Positions 37,412-49,296 are shown, counted from the stretch's first letter. The stretch: 64,000 bases of DNA from Bacteroidota bacterium (GCA_016713525.1 JADJOZ010000016.1:1-64000), one strand, 5' to 3'. The notes: generated from the sequence alone by a model not told the origin. Program-made: numbers and translations.

Positions 37412-40263
37412 ATGGCAAAGACAATAAACGAGGGACAACTGGAAGAAATTGAGGTTTTTGGTGCCAGAGTGCACAACCTGAGAAACATAGATTTGACCTT
37501 CCCAAGAGAAAAGCTGGTTGTAATAACCGGATTAAGTGGAAGCGGAAAATCATCATTGGCATTCGATACCATTTATGCAGAAGGTCAGCGCAGGTATATG
37601 GAAACTTTTTCCGCCTACGCCCGAAATTTTCTGGGTAATATGGAACGTCCGGATGTGGATAAAATCACCGGATTGAGTCCGGTAATTTCTATTGAACAAA
37701 AGACTACCAATACCAATCCCCGCTCTACAGTTGGAACAATTACAGAAATTTATGATTTCATGCGATTGTTGTTTGCCCGGGCCGGAGAGGCATTTTCATA
37801 TGTTACAGGAGAAAAAATGATTCGCCTATCGGATGATCAGATTATTCAGCTGATACTCGAGAAATTCGAAAAGCGAAAAATTATTTTGCTTGCTCCCGTA
37901 GTAAAAGGAAGAAAAGGTCACTATCGCGAATTGTTTGAAACCATCCAGCAAATGGGTTTTCTGAAAGTTCGTGTTGATGAAAATATTGTAGACATTAAAA
38001 AGGGTTTGCAAGCCGATCGTTACAAAACACATGATATCGAAATTGTAGTTGATCGAATTGCAGTTACTGAAGATCAGAAAATCCGAATCACCGAATCGGT
38101 GCGCACCGCACTAAAGCATGGCAAAGGATCGCTGATGGTTCTGAGTGAAGATGATGGACTGGTGAGGCATTTTTCACAGCACCTGATGTGTCCCACTTCC
38201 GGAATTTCATACGATGAACCTGCACCAAATACTTTTTCTTTCAATTCACCTTATGGTGCATGCAGCAAATGCAATGGTCTTGGTACTATTGCAGAAATTG
38301 ATCTTGATTCAGTTATCCCGGATAAAAAACAAACTATTAAAGGTGGAGGCATTGCTCCATTGGGACCACAAAAAGACACCTGGATTTTTTCTCAGCTTCA
38401 AGCAATCGGTCGTCGCTATGGATTTACCTTAAACACTCAGATTGGTGAAATTCCTGATGAAGCCATAAATGTAATCTTATATGGTTCCGATGAAGTATTT
38501 CAGGTGAATCGCGATTTCAATAAAGGTGAATCCGGAAATTACTCACTTGCATTCGAAGGAATTGTAAATTTTATTGCAGGCCAGCTTACAGAAAATTCAT
38601 CTCCTGCATTAAAAAAGTGGGCACAAAATTTTATGCAGGCTGTAACCTGTCCCGTGTGCAAAGGTACCCGCCTTAAAAAAGAATCTCTCTATTTTAAAAT
38701 AGATCAGAAAAATATTTCGCAACTGGCGAACATGGATATTATGCAGTTGCATGATTGGTTCGATGGTCTGGAAAAAGATTGACTGCCCGTCAGAAAAAAA
38801 TTGGAGCTGAAGTACTGAAAGAAATAAGAAAGAGAATTCAGTTTTTATTGGACGTAGGTCTCGATTATCTCACCATGGATCGTACATCCCGAAGCTTATC
38901 GGGTGGCGAATCACAACGAATCAGGCTCGCTACACAAATTGGTTCTCAGCTGGTGGGAGTACTTTATATTTTGGATGAGCCCAGCATTGGTTTGCGTCAA
39001 CGCGACAATGTCAGACTGATTAAATCATTACAGGACTTACGTGATGTTGGAAATTCGGTGATCGTAGTAGAACACGATCGGGAAACAATCATGTCGGCAG
39101 ATTATGTAATTGATCTCGGACCCGGTGCCGGTGTTCATGGTGGTTTAGTGGTAGCTGCCGGAACTCCCAAACAAATTCTGAAATCGGATTCGTTGACTGC
39201 AAAATATCTGAATGGCAAAATAACCATTAAGCGGCCCGCATTAAGAGCCGGAAATGGTAAGAGTCTGATTCTTTCCGGTGCCACTGGAAACAATCTCAAA
39301 AATGTAACCGTGGAATTTCCTTTAGGAAAATTTATTTGTGTTACCGGTGTGAGTGGAAGCGGAAAGTCATCGCTTGTGAATGAAACCCTCTACCCTATCC
39401 TTAGCAATCATTTTTACCGGTCATCTTTAAAGCCACTTCCGTATAAAACCATCAAAGGATTACAGCACATCGATAAAGTAATTGAAATCGATCAATCACC
39501 GATCGGACGAACGCCAAGAAGTAATCCGGCTACTTATACCGGTGTATTTAGTGATATAAGAAATCTGTTTGCACAACTCCCAGAATCCAAAATCAGAGGG
39601 TATCCTCCGGGATGGTTTTCTTTTAATGTTAAAGGTGGCAGGTGTGAAACATGTCAGGGTGCAGGAATGCGCGTTATTGAGATGAACTTTCTGCCTGATG
39701 TATTTGTGCATTGTGAAAGTTGCAATGGCAAACGATACAACCGGGAAATTCTGGAAGTGCGATACAGAGGAAAATCTATCAATGATATATTGGATATGTC
39801 GATTGAAGATGCTGTTACATTCTTCGCCAACATGCCATCCATAGCTCATAAAATAAGGACGATTCAGGATGTCGGACTCGGCTATATTACTTTGGGACAA
39901 CAATCGACTACCCTTTCAGGAGGCGAAGCACAACGAATTAAATTAGCAACAGAACTTGCTAAGAAAGATACGGGTAACACTTTCTATATTCTGGATGAAC
40001 CAACAACAGGTTTGCATTTCGAAGATGTGAGAATCCTGCTCGAAGTACTTGCCAAACTTACTGATAAAGGAAATACGGTAGTTGTAATCGAACATAATAT
40101 GGATGTGATTAGATGTGCCGCTTATGTTATAGATATTGGTCCCGAAGGCGGTTCTCGGGGAGGGGAAGTAATTACCAGTGGTACACCGGAAGAAATCCTT
40201 AAAGTAAAGAAAAGTATTACCGGACAATATTTAAAACGTGAATTAGAACTGCTGCCGGCATAA
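37412..40263 (+). CDS. uvrA: Excinuclease ABC subunit A, frameshifted
   Basis: Corrected length about 950 residues. The first ATPase half has Walker A GLSGSGKSSLAFD (about 40-52), the zinc module with CSKCNGLG and CPVCKGTRLKKE, and the ABC signature RSLSGGESQRIRLA. The second half has GVSGSGKSSLVNE, CETCQGAGMRVIEM, CESCNGKRYNRE, TTLSGGEAQRIKLA and LDEPTTGLHFED. The frame breaks in the A run 38772-38776; six A give DGLEKRLTARQKKIG. UvrA recognises damaged DNA in nucleotide excision repair. All catalytic motifs are present, so the split is best seen as an indel artefact. Confidence 0.95.
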
Positions 40264-40274
40264 CCTTATTTCAT

Positions 40275-41039
40275 TTGTTCCGTTTAAGTGATTTAAAACA
40301 TCACCAAATGGAATTTTTTAAACATTCCGATATGAATTCAGAAGAAGAAAAAATACGCAGGGCTTTTACTGATAAAGACTGGCAGGAAGTACGATCAGAT
40401 GATACCTGGTCGATCTTTAAAATTATGGCCGAATTTGTAGAAGGCTTTGAAAAACTTTCTAAAATTGGTCCTTGTGTTTCGGTTTTTGGCTCAGCAAGAA
40501 CATTACCAGGCACGCGCTACTATGACCTTGCTGAAGAAATTGCCTATAAAATTGCCAAAGATGGTTACGGAATCATCTCCGGTGGTGGTCCCGGAATTAT
40601 GGAAGCCGCTAATAAAGGTGCTCAACGTGCCAATGGAAAATCGGTAGGTGTAAATATTAAACTCCCTTTCGAACAATCCCCTAATCCTTATATCGATCAC
40701 GATAAAGTAATTACTTTCGATTACTTCTTCGTAAGAAAAACAGTTTTCATTAAGTACTCACAAGGATTCGTAGTATTGCCCGGTGGCTTTGGTACACTCG
40801 ATGAACTATTTGAAGCATTAACACTTATACAGACTAAAAAAATTGCCAAGTTCCCTATCATTCTTGCAGGGAAAGAATACTGGCAGGGAATTTATGACTG
40901 GATTTGTAATACCATGCTGGAACAGGGAAATGTTAGTCCCGAAGATTTAAATTTGTTTAAAATTGCCGATTCAGCTGATGAAGTAGTTAAACACATCAAT
41001 GATTTTTATTCCAGATATTTACTGAAACCTAATTTTTAA
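40275..41039 (+). CDS. LOG-family protein (TIGR00730, Rossmann-like)
   Basis: Up to 254 residues; the start may be at 40275, 40308 or 40332, and the later ATGs fit the family better. The family motifs are FGSARTLPGTRYY, SGGGPGIMEAANKGA and VLPGGFGTLDELFEAL (PGGxGTxxE). Known LOG proteins hydrolyse cytokinin nucleotides or other nucleoside 5'-monophosphates; the substrate is not predictable here. It follows uvrA by 11 bases and may be co-transcribed. Confidence 0.9.
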   Translation: MFRLSDLKHHQMEFFKHSDMNSEEEKIRRAFTDKDWQEVRSDDTWSIFKIMAEFVEGFEKLSKIGPCVSVFGSARTLPGTRYYDLAEEIAYKIAKDGYGIISGGGPGIMEAANKGAQRANGKSVGVNIKLPFEQSPNPYIDHDKVITFDYFFVRKTVFIKYSQGFVVLPGGFGTLDELFEALTLIQTKKIAKFPIILAGKEYWQGIYDWICNTMLEQGNVSPEDLNLFKIADSADEVVKHINDFYSRYLLKPNF

Positions 41040-41356
41040 AATAAAAATATTATTTTTGTAATCATAATTGCATTTTCAGCGTTCTCATTTTTCAAGAGCT
41101 TTTCACATTTTAATCAATGAAACAACTTTTCTTTCTGCCATTTTTAGCTATTCATTTCCATTTTCATGAACCGCCATATTGTTATTTCCGGCATTCATCA
41201 TTCAATTTTTTATCAATAATTGACCAATCGGCAGCTGTCGGATTCCCGATGCTTTTGCTGTAACATTTGAACTACATCCAAGTATAAACCCCATTGAAAG
41301 CAGGGAAGCGCACGGAGCTATACCTGCTATATTATTGATTTTCAAATTAATATCAC
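41040..41356. other. Intergenic region before the signalling block
   Basis: 317 AT-rich bases. A 48-codon open frame at 41117-41261 starts with a hydrophobic stretch (MKQLFFLPFLAIHFHF) but its remainder has no protein-like character and I do not call it a gene. The promoter of the response regulator gene must lie here; I see no exact TAnnTTTG box. Confidence 0.4.
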
Positions 41357-41785
41357 ATGGAGGATAAACTCGTTAATATCCTTTTAGTTGAAGATGACAG
41401 TGTGGATGTTATGAATGTTCAAAGGGCATTTAAAAAGAACAACATTCAAAATCCGCTGTATCTGGCTAAGAATGGTTTAGAAGGACTGGCCATGTTGCGT
41501 GGGACAGATGGGCAAGAAATGATCAGGCCAAGGCCACAGATTATTCTGCTTGACCTGAACATGCCACAGATGAATGGCCTTGAATTTTTGAAAGAATTGA
41601 GAAGTGATCCGGAACTCAAGTCGATAAGTGTATTTGTGATGACAACATCCAAAGACGACAAAGACCGGTTTGAAGCATACAACCTGAATGTTGCAGGATA
41701 CATTATTAAGCCTGTTTCATTTGAAAAGTTTGTGGAGGCCGTTTCCATTCTCGACAGTTACTGGAAATTATGTGAACAACCATAA
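41357..41785 (+). CDS. Single-domain response regulator
   Basis: 142 residues consisting only of a receiver domain of the Rcp1/CheY type: LLVEDDSVDVMNVQRAF with the acidic pocket, phospho-acceptor Asp in ILLDLNMPQMNGLEFLKEL, the switch Thr in VFVMTTSKDD and the Lys in GYIIKPVSFEKFVEA. It has no output domain, so it probably acts by protein contact or as a relay or sink for the hybrid kinase gene 37 bases downstream. Confidence 0.93.
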   Translation: MEDKLVNILLVEDDSVDVMNVQRAFKKNNIQNPLYLAKNGLEGLAMLRGTDGQEMIRPRPQIILLDLNMPQMNGLEFLKELRSDPELKSISVFVMTTSKDDKDRFEAYNLNVAGYIIKPVSFEKFVEAVSILDSYWKLCEQP

Positions 41786-41822
41786 CCGCAAAAAGAATTA
41801 CACCATTAGCACCCATTTTTAA

Positions 41823-44173
41823 ATGATCGACAACAAACTCTCCATCCTGATTATCGACGACGACGAAGTAGATCGTATCGCTTTGAAGCGCTCTATAAAA
41901 TCTTCCGGTTTTAATGCTGATATCATTTCTGTTTGTAATAAGGCAGAAGGACTTGAAGCCTTATCGCAGAAAACATTCGATTGCATATTCCTCGATTATA
42001 ACCTCCCGGATTCCAACGGTCTCGATTTTCTTAAAAATCACCGTAGCGAACTCAACGGGGCACCTGTAATTATTGTCACCTCTCATGGTGATGAAAAACT
42101 TGCAGTGGAAGCCATGCGATTGGGTGCTTGCGATTACATTCCTAAAAACCTGGTTACACCGGAAGGGATTTCACAAAGCATCAGATATGCACTGCGTATT
42201 AATGCAGCTCAGCAAAGTACCAGTAAAGCAGAGCGCGCCTTACAGGAATCGGAACGCAAACTGGAAACGGTAATTGCGAAATCACCGATCATTCTTTTTG
42301 CTATAAATAAAGAAGGACAGTTCACGATGTTTAAAGGTCGTGGTGTTGAATTGCTAAATGTAAACCCGGAAGATATCATTGGAAAAAACTTCATTGAAAC
42401 TCACCGTATACTTCCTATCGATATAAAAAGTCTGCGGAATGTAATTGGAGGCAAGGAATTATCCACTACCATGGAAGTTAACAACCGCTTCCTCGACATT
42501 ACCTGCATCCCGCAAAGGGACGAATACTTTGAGCCTTCTGGCATGATAGGTATTGCAACCGATATCACCGATTTAAAGAATAGTGAGATCGAGTTAAAAA
42601 ACAACCTGTCAATTGCTCAGGAAACTCAAAAAGTAAAGGAGCAGTTCCTCGCCAATATGAGTCACGAGATTAGAACACCAATTCATGGTATCATGAGTCT
42701 CACGAATTTGCTCATCAAAACGAACATCGACAACGACCAGATGACCTATCTGAATGCGATTAAAAAATCAGCAGATAATCTATTGGTTATTATAAATGAC
42801 ATTCTGGATCTGTCGAAAATCGAAGCCCAGAAAATGACCTTTGAAAGTACCATTTTCAGTGCTACGGAGTTGGTATCTACTACATTCGAATTATTCAGGG
42901 CTAAAGGAAACGAAAAAGGAATTACAATAACTAAAAATATTGATGATTGCATTCCTGAATATGTCAAGGGTGACCCTACCCGACTCAGTCAGATTATCAA
43001 TAACCTGGTGAACAATGCCATTAAATTCACTCACAAAGGAGGTGTTGAAATTGGCGTTAAACTGGTCGATACCAATGAAAACTGCAGCATGATTGCATTC
43101 AGCATCAAAGACTCGGGAATTGGTATTTCTCAAAATAAATTATCCACCATTTTCGATATGTTCACGCAAGCGGGCGACGATATTACCCGTAAATACGGTG
43201 GTACCGGTTTGGGACTCAGCATTGCTAAAAAGCTGGTCGATTTGCAAGGTGGTATCATAAAAGTTGATAGTGTGATTGATGAAGGAACAACCTTTACTTT
43301 CAGTATGCCTTTCGATCATCCGGATCCAGTTGAACTGGAAGCACACCACTCACAATCGGAAGAACCTGAAAGCAGAATCGACAGTGAATTAAGAATATTG
43401 ATTGTGGAAGATAACGACATCAACAGACTTGTGATTAACAAAATCATGAAAGACTGGGGTGTGAAGTTCGATAATGCAGTTAATGGTGTTGATGCAATCG
43501 ATAAAATGAAATCGAAAGACTATGACATCATTTTGCTGGATATTGAAATGCCGGAAATGAACGGATACCAGTGTATCCGCGAAATCAGAACAGCTCTTCC
43601 AGAACCAAAATGTCATGTTTCCGTTATGGCCATGACAGCACATGCCAACAGAAAGGAACGCGATAAATGTATCGGTTTGGGAATGGATGATTATATCTCC
43701 AAACCATTCGATCCGCTCGATCTGAAGCAAAAAATCGTTGCTCTGAGCAAGAAATCATTGGGTGGAGCCTGTGAAGTTGAGCCTGTGGCTGAAGAAAAGG
43801 CACCAGCTGCTGCTCCAACTCAAAAACTAACTAACCTCGATTACCTGAGAGAACTATCCGATAATAATGAATCTTTCTTCAAAGATTTTATCAGTTTGTT
43901 CCTCAACAATACGCCTGAGACAATGGCTGAACTTGAAAAACAACTGTCCTGTAAAAACTGGGAAGGTGTTCGTCAGGCAGCACATAAAATGAAGCCTTCA
44001 CTAAACTATCTGGGTTTAAAAGAAGCTCAGGGACTGGCAGCTTCAGTTGAAGAGTATGCATTAAAGAAAGAGAATCTAGAAAAATCGAAAGTATGGTGTC
44101 GCGATTGAAAGAAATCTGCAATGACGCTTATTCGGAACTGGAGCAGGAATTAAAATCACTACCAATAGCTTAA
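41823..44173 (+). CDS. Hybrid sensor histidine kinase REC-PAS-HisKA-HATPase-REC-Hpt, frameshifted near its end
   Basis: Corrected length about 783 residues, no membrane helices, so cytosolic. Order: receiver 1 (Asp58 in CIFLDYNLPDSNG), PAS-like domain about 140-255 (SPIILFAINKEGQFTMFKG), HisKA with His281 in ANMSHEIRTPIHG, ATPase (NNLVNNAIKFTHKGG, DSGIGIS, GGTGLGLSIAKKL), receiver 2 (LLDIEMPEMNGY near 573) and a C-terminal Hpt domain with His721 in QAAHKMKPSLNYLGL. The frame breaks in the A run 44080-44084; six A give ENLEKIESMVSRLKEICNDAYSEL (key residues) up to the TAA at 44171-44173. The module set is that of a complete internal phosphorelay. The likely outputs are the flanking response regulators. 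Confidence 0.92.
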
Positions 44174-44193
44174 AACAGATAAAATTATATACC

Positions 44194-45360
44194 ATGGCAA
44201 AAATATTCATAATTGAAGATGACGTAATGGTTGCTACGCTCATGAAGCAGGCACTCGGAAAATACGATCATGAACTTACCCACTTTACCAATGCAGAAGA
44301 TTGCTTGCAAAATCTTCACCTGAATCCTGATATTGTAACAGTAGATTACAATCTTCCTGGAATGAACGGAATTGACTTGATGGGAAGAATTAAATCATAC
44401 AACTCTGCAATTATGGTGGTACTGGTATCAGGCCAGGAAACACTTGAAGTTGTTGTTGCCGCTTACAAAGGTGGTGCATCTGAATACATCATCAAAAACG
44501 ATAGTCTGTTTGTAAATCTGGAAAACTCTATCCGGAATCTATCTATGAATGTTGTTTTAAAGAGAGAAGTTGAATTCTTGAAGGATCAAATCATTGATCG
44601 CCATAAATATTCCAACATCCTTGGTAACAGCAATCCGGTAATCAGAGTATTGAAACTCATCCAGAAAGTGGAGAAAAGCAATATTATGGTTTTAGTAACC
44701 GGACAAAGTGGTACCGGAAAAGAATTGGTTGCAAAAGCTTTGCACTACAATTCGCCGCGAAACCGCAAACCGTTTGTAACAGTGAACATGGGTGCTATCC
44801 CGGAAGATCTGATTGAATCGGAATTATTCGGACACGAAAAAGGTGCTTTCACCGATGCTCGTGAACGTAGAATTGGAAAGTTTGAAGAAGCAAACGAAGG
44901 AACAATTTTTCTGGATGAAATTGGTGAGATGAACTTACATCTCCAAACCAAACTACTCCGCGTATTGCAGGAAAAAGAAATTACCCGGATTGGTTCCAAC
45001 AAAATTATTAAGCTCGATTTCCGCATGATCGCAGCTACCAACCGTAACCTTGCAACTGAAGTGAAAGAAGGCCGTTTCCGGGAAGATTTATTCTACCGTA
45101 TCCAGGGCTTTCTGATTCATCTTCCACCATTGAAAGAAAGAGGTGATGATGTGATCCTGCTGGCAAAAAGCTTCCTTACCGAATTCTGCAAAAATAATAA
45201 AATGGAGCAGGTTCAATTATCGAAAGAAGCTGCTAAATTCATGTTAGAATATGAATGGCCTGGAAATATCCGTGAGCTTAAAGCTGTGATGGAACGTGCT
45301 GCATTGCTGTGCGAAAACAGTACTATTCAGATTGAAGATCTGATGTTTGTACAGGCGTAA
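44194..45360 (+). CDS. NtrC-type sigma-54 activator without a DNA-binding domain
   Basis: 388 residues. Receiver domain 1-about 120 with Asp51 (VTVDYNLPGMNGIDLM). The AAA+ domain has Walker A GQSGTGKELVAKAL near 170, the sigma-54 contact loop FGHEKGAFTDA near 213, Walker B GTIFLDEIGEMNL, and arginine fingers in DLFYRIQGFLIHLPPLKERGDD (key residues DLFYRI). It ends 388 residues in at IQIEDLMFVQA, right after the AAA+ lid, so the usual C-terminal Fis-type helix-turn-helix is missing. The stop is followed by a strong terminator within 20 bases, so no HTH is hidden downstream. Known precedents without HTH are H. pylori FlgR and chlamydial CtcC/AtoC. Confidence 0.92.
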   Translation: MAKIFIIEDDVMVATLMKQALGKYDHELTHFTNAEDCLQNLHLNPDIVTVDYNLPGMNGIDLMGRIKSYNSAIMVVLVSGQETLEVVVAAYKGGASEYIIKNDSLFVNLENSIRNLSMNVVLKREVEFLKDQIIDRHKYSNILGNSNPVIRVLKLIQKVEKSNIMVLVTGQSGTGKELVAKALHYNSPRNRKPFVTVNMGAIPEDLIESELFGHEKGAFTDARERRIGKFEEANEGTIFLDEIGEMNLHLQTKLLRVLQEKEITRIGSNKIIKLDFRMIAATNRNLATEVKEGRFREDLFYRIQGFLIHLPPLKERGDDVILLAKSFLTEFCKNNKMEQVQLSKEAAKFMLEYEWPGNIRELKAVMERAALLCENSTIQIEDLMFVQA

Positions 45361-45378
45361 TAAATTTATAATCATACC

Positions 45379-45413
45379 AAAGAGGTTGCTATTTAAATAT
45401 AGCAACCTCTTTT
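45379..45413 (+). terminator. Strong Rho-independent terminator
   Basis: AAAGAGGTTGCTAT and ATAGCAACCTCTTTT form a near-perfect stem of about 14 pairs around a TTAAAT loop, ending in T. It closes the signalling block. Confidence 0.93.
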
Positions 45414-45524
45414 CATTTAATGCCTGTGAATCAAAAATGATACATTTTGGCTTAAACCTTACATCTGTAAGAATGAAGTCAGCAGTCACAAACCAACTTA
45501 TTGTGATTTAAGTTAAAGAATAAA

Positions 45525-45549
45525 GATATCAGCGCACTTTGATATCAGC
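45525..45549. promoter_or_regulatory. Direct repeat GATATCAGC upstream of the surface cassette
   Basis: GATATCAGC occurs at 45525-45533 and 45541-45549, starts 16 bases apart, ending 8 bases before the start codon at 45558. The 6-base core GATATC is itself palindromic. It could be an operator; no regulator is identified. Confidence 0.3.
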
Positions 45550-45557
45550 ATACTCGC

Positions 45558-45857
45558 ATGAACAACCGTAATCCGAAGAAATTAAAATCATCGCAAAGGC
45601 AGAAATTATCTGCCCGCAGAATTATTATTGCCGGAATTTCATTTGCAGCAATAGCTATTGGCGCCATGATCTACTTTCAACTGAATGAATCAGAACCTAC
45701 CAAAGCAGAAAACGGAACATTTCTTACACATGAAAATCTTCCGGTAGATCTGAATATTTCAGCTGTTATGATTCAGGCACCAGACACGCTTCAGCGCAAT
45801 GGTGCCCGGTACAAAATTCCGAAACCACTTTCTCAAACCCCTGCAATACCACAATAA
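45558..45857 (+). CDS. Small single-pass membrane protein of unknown function
   Basis: 99 residues: a strongly basic N-terminus (NPKKLKSSQRQKLSARR), one membrane helix (IIIAGISFAAIAIGAMIYF) and a polar, Pro-rich outer part (SQTPAIPQ). No family recognised. It is the first gene of a three-gene cassette; the next start codon lies three bases after its stop. The same basic-plus-helix layout is seen at the N-terminus of the third gene. Confidence 0.7.
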   Translation: MNNRNPKKLKSSQRQKLSARRIIIAGISFAAIAIGAMIYFQLNESEPTKAENGTFLTHENLPVDLNISAVMIQAPDTLQRNGARYKIPKPLSQTPAIPQ

Positions 45858-45860
45858 CAG

Positions 45861-48800
45861 ATGATGCAGGCAAGGTTCTATATTATTATGCTTCGAAAAC
45901 CGGTACTTACGGTATTGTTATTATTGGCAATGATCCTTTCAGGGATGTCGTCGGCAATGGCAGTTAACCGCATTTCAGTAACATCAGGTAATTTTGCTAC
46001 GGCTACCACCTGGAGTCCATCCGGCATTCCATCAGCAACCGATCAATTAACTATTCAAAATGGCCATACCATACAGGTTAATACCAACTGTAACGCAGGC
46101 ATACTGATCATAAACGAAGGAGGTAAACTTCAATATACCAATGGAAAAAAACTCACCCTCAATGGTGGATTTCTGGTGTATGGTACAGCCGATATTATTG
46201 AAGGAGATCTCGAACAAACACTTCAGGGTGCCACATTTAAAATTGGTGAAAAAGGAATTGTTACCTGGCAGCCATTCGACAATACTCTAAACGGAGCATC
46301 TCTGTTTACACGAAGTCACGAAAATTTTCACCCAACAAGTACTCTGGTCATTAATAAATGGTACAACTACACTTCTGTTCCATTGGGAACAGTAATTACC
46401 GGCAACTTTGGGAATCTGACATTAAATACACTTTACAACGGATTATTATACGAGTGGAATCAGGACAATCAGTTTCACTATCATAAAATTCTTGGAAATC
46501 TCTCCATTGAACAGGGATGGGTTGTCCTCGATAAATCCGGAGCCATTTCCAACACGGAAATAGGTTCTATAGAACTGAAAAATGTAAATTCTTATCTCGA
46601 CTTACATTCCGGTGATCACCCGGGAACATTCACCGTGACTACCAATAGCATCACAAACATTGGAGGTACCATGAATGGACTTTATAATGGAAATGGAAAT
46701 ATTAACCTGGTGGTAAATGGTGATGTGCTGAATCTGGGTTACATCGAACTCATTTACAATTCAGGAGTACAAAATACATCCTTAGGCGATGCAACTTTAA
46801 AAGTCACCGGAAAATTCAAACAAACAACCGGAGACTTCAGAGGCATATTTAATCTTTCGTCCATGAATAGCGGCAAAGCAGACATGGAATTCGGCGACCT
46901 GGAAATCACAGGTGGTATATTCATGAGTCACTATGCATGTCATACTGCCGGTGAAACAGCAACCATAAATGTACTAGGCGATCTGATCATTGATGTCATA
47001 AATGCGAATGCGAAATTCCGTTGGAACGGACTCACCACATTGTCGGGAACCAACTGTAATCTGCAATTGCAATTAACTATTCATGGTGACTTGCTGATTA
47101 AAGGAAATCAACTGGCAGAATTTACATCCAGCGGCAGTACCGGAATGGAGCATGTATTAGTAAAAGGCGAAGCAATTATTGAAGGAACCAATGCTAATTT
47201 CAACTATGGAAATCATGCTACACAACTACGTTTCGAAAAATCACTCTATGTAAATGGAGGCACTTTATATTTATCACGCACAAACGGGCCACTGCAGGCA
47301 ACAATTTTGCAGAACCTGCAAATGGTAGCCGGAACTTTATCGGTTCAGGGAGGTACATCAAGTGCCAATATTACTGTAAATGGCAGATACAATCAGGCCG
47401 GAGGTGTTATGATGTTACACAATAACAGCACGGAATCAACTGGCGCTGTTGTTTACATGACCTTGTTCGGCGATTTCGTTCAGCAAGGTGGCAGCGTGGT
47501 ATTCGATAACAATAATTCATCTACAGCCTCACACAAAATTTCCCTCAACGGAGATCAGTTCACCCGTAGCGGAAATTCATCGATCACAACAACAATATCG
47601 GCCATGAACCCGGTATATGGAATTCTCTATTTCGACAACCAAGGTACCACAGGATATTCTGAATCATCTTCCGCTGCCGTTATACAACATGTCAAACAGG
47701 TCATCAGTTCAGGCTGTACGCTTCAGGTGACAGCAGGAAATTTACAGGTTGCTTCTTCATCCTTAAATACAAATGATTATTTGATGGTTGCATCGAATGC
47801 AGTTCTGGACTTAGGGATTCATCAGATTTATACCAACGGTCAGCAACCATATTCGGGTTTAACAGCTGGTGATGGAGCAAGAATCCGTATCGCTCATCCG
47901 GAAGGTTGGTATAACGGAACAGCCAATGCTGCAGTAAAGGCAACCGGGAATATGGCATATTCACTTCATGCCAACAGCATTATTGAATACTATGGCAATG
48001 GAAGTCAGGTAGTAACCGGAACAGGAACTGGAACTGCACAAAACAGCGACAGTCAGTATGGCGTATTGGAAATAAATAAAACAGGTGGAAGTGCTAAACT
48101 TCAATCGGGACAGCTATTCGTTCGAACCGGTGTCGACCTCACCAATGGTGAACTCGCATTGAATAATTACAACCTCACCATTCTTTCAGGATCACCACAT
48201 GCTATTAAAAGTACGAATGGCTATATCAAAAGCGAACTGAATGCATCACCTAATTCAGGTCAGGTTATACGCATGAATATTGAACAGGGAAATCATACCA
48301 TTCCGTTTGGAGTTACACCGTCATCAAAGATTCCTTTCTCCTTTTCACCTTCACTGGGACTCGGAAATAGTTTTGCAGTCTCAACCAGAGCAACTGCATC
48401 AGATAACCGACCACTTCCTGCAGGAATAACGAATATAAATTACAATGGAACAGACATAGCCCGTGATCGAGTAATTGATCGCTGGTATTTCATAACGGCT
48501 CCCGGTATTACAGCTGATTACACAGTATCCTATCTGGGAGATGAGAATTCTACAAGTGCTCATTATGCCAATAAAAATTTCTCAGTTATGTCGTGGCAAG
48601 CCGGAAAATGGATTATTACCGGAGGTACTGGATCCGGAGAAACCACCGGCACCGGAAATGACCGTATCAAACAGCAAAAACTGGGGAAGCTTGTTACTAA
48701 CAGCAAATGAATTACTGACTCCGGCCGATATTCTATCTTTTACTGCAATTCCGGTAGACAAAATTGTTCAAATTAATTGGGAATCGAAACCGGCAACAAC

Positions 48801-49281
48801 TGCATCCAACTACATTATAGAAAGATCCTCGGATGGCTTTACATTTGCCGCTTTATTCAGTAAACAGGCAATTTTACCGGATGGAAATCCTGTCCAATAT
48901 GATGCTGTAGATGATCAGCCCTTACCAGGCACATCCTGGTATCGTTTAAAACAAATCAATACCGATGGAAGCATCAGTTATTCCAACATGGAGCGTGTTG
49001 ATTTTGGAATTCCAATGTCACCTGGAATTGAAAACTTAACCGCAGGACCAAATCCGTTCAGTTCAAACTTTAACATCAATTTTGAATTGGTCATGGAAGG
49101 CGAATTATCTATTACGCTTTACAACCCTGCGGGACAAATAATGTACACACAAAAAGCTGCATTTGATGCAGGCAAAAACACCTTTACTGTTTATGATCAG
49201 CGACAACTGGCATCAGGAATTTATTTACTGACTGTTTCTGATGGTAAAACAAGCAAACATTTAAAATTATTTAAAATCTGA
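45861..49281 (+). CDS. Large secreted beta-rich protein with T9SS tail, frameshifted
   Basis: Corrected length about 1139 residues. The signal peptide is at about 14-37 (VLTVLLLLAMILSGMSSAMA). The following region opens with the pattern FATATTWSPSGIPSATDQLTI and NGHTIQV typical of beta-helix-like Bacteroidota surface proteins, then continues through many short Gly/Asn-rich beta repeats. The C-terminal part contains a fibronectin-like segment (ITWE-type: QINWESKPATTASNYIIERS) and a classical type IX sorting domain (LTAGPNPFSSNFNINF to GIYLLTVSDGKTSKHLKLFKI). The frame breaks in the A5 run 48676-48680; with four A it reads NDRIKQQNWGSLLLTANELL. It is likely exported by T9SS to the cell surface. 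The ligand is unknown. Confidence 0.85.
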
Positions 49282-49296
49282 TAAAACCATTACATT

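Noticed and set aside
38755..38782. Programmed frameshift within uvrA
   Set aside because: The A run is short, no stimulatory hairpin or pseudoknot was noticed, and the same type of break occurs in many unrelated genes of the window, which favours sequence error.
41117..41261. Possible 48-residue peptide with a hydrophobic start before the response regulator
   Set aside because: After the first 16 residues the sequence lacks protein-like features, and there is no supporting context.
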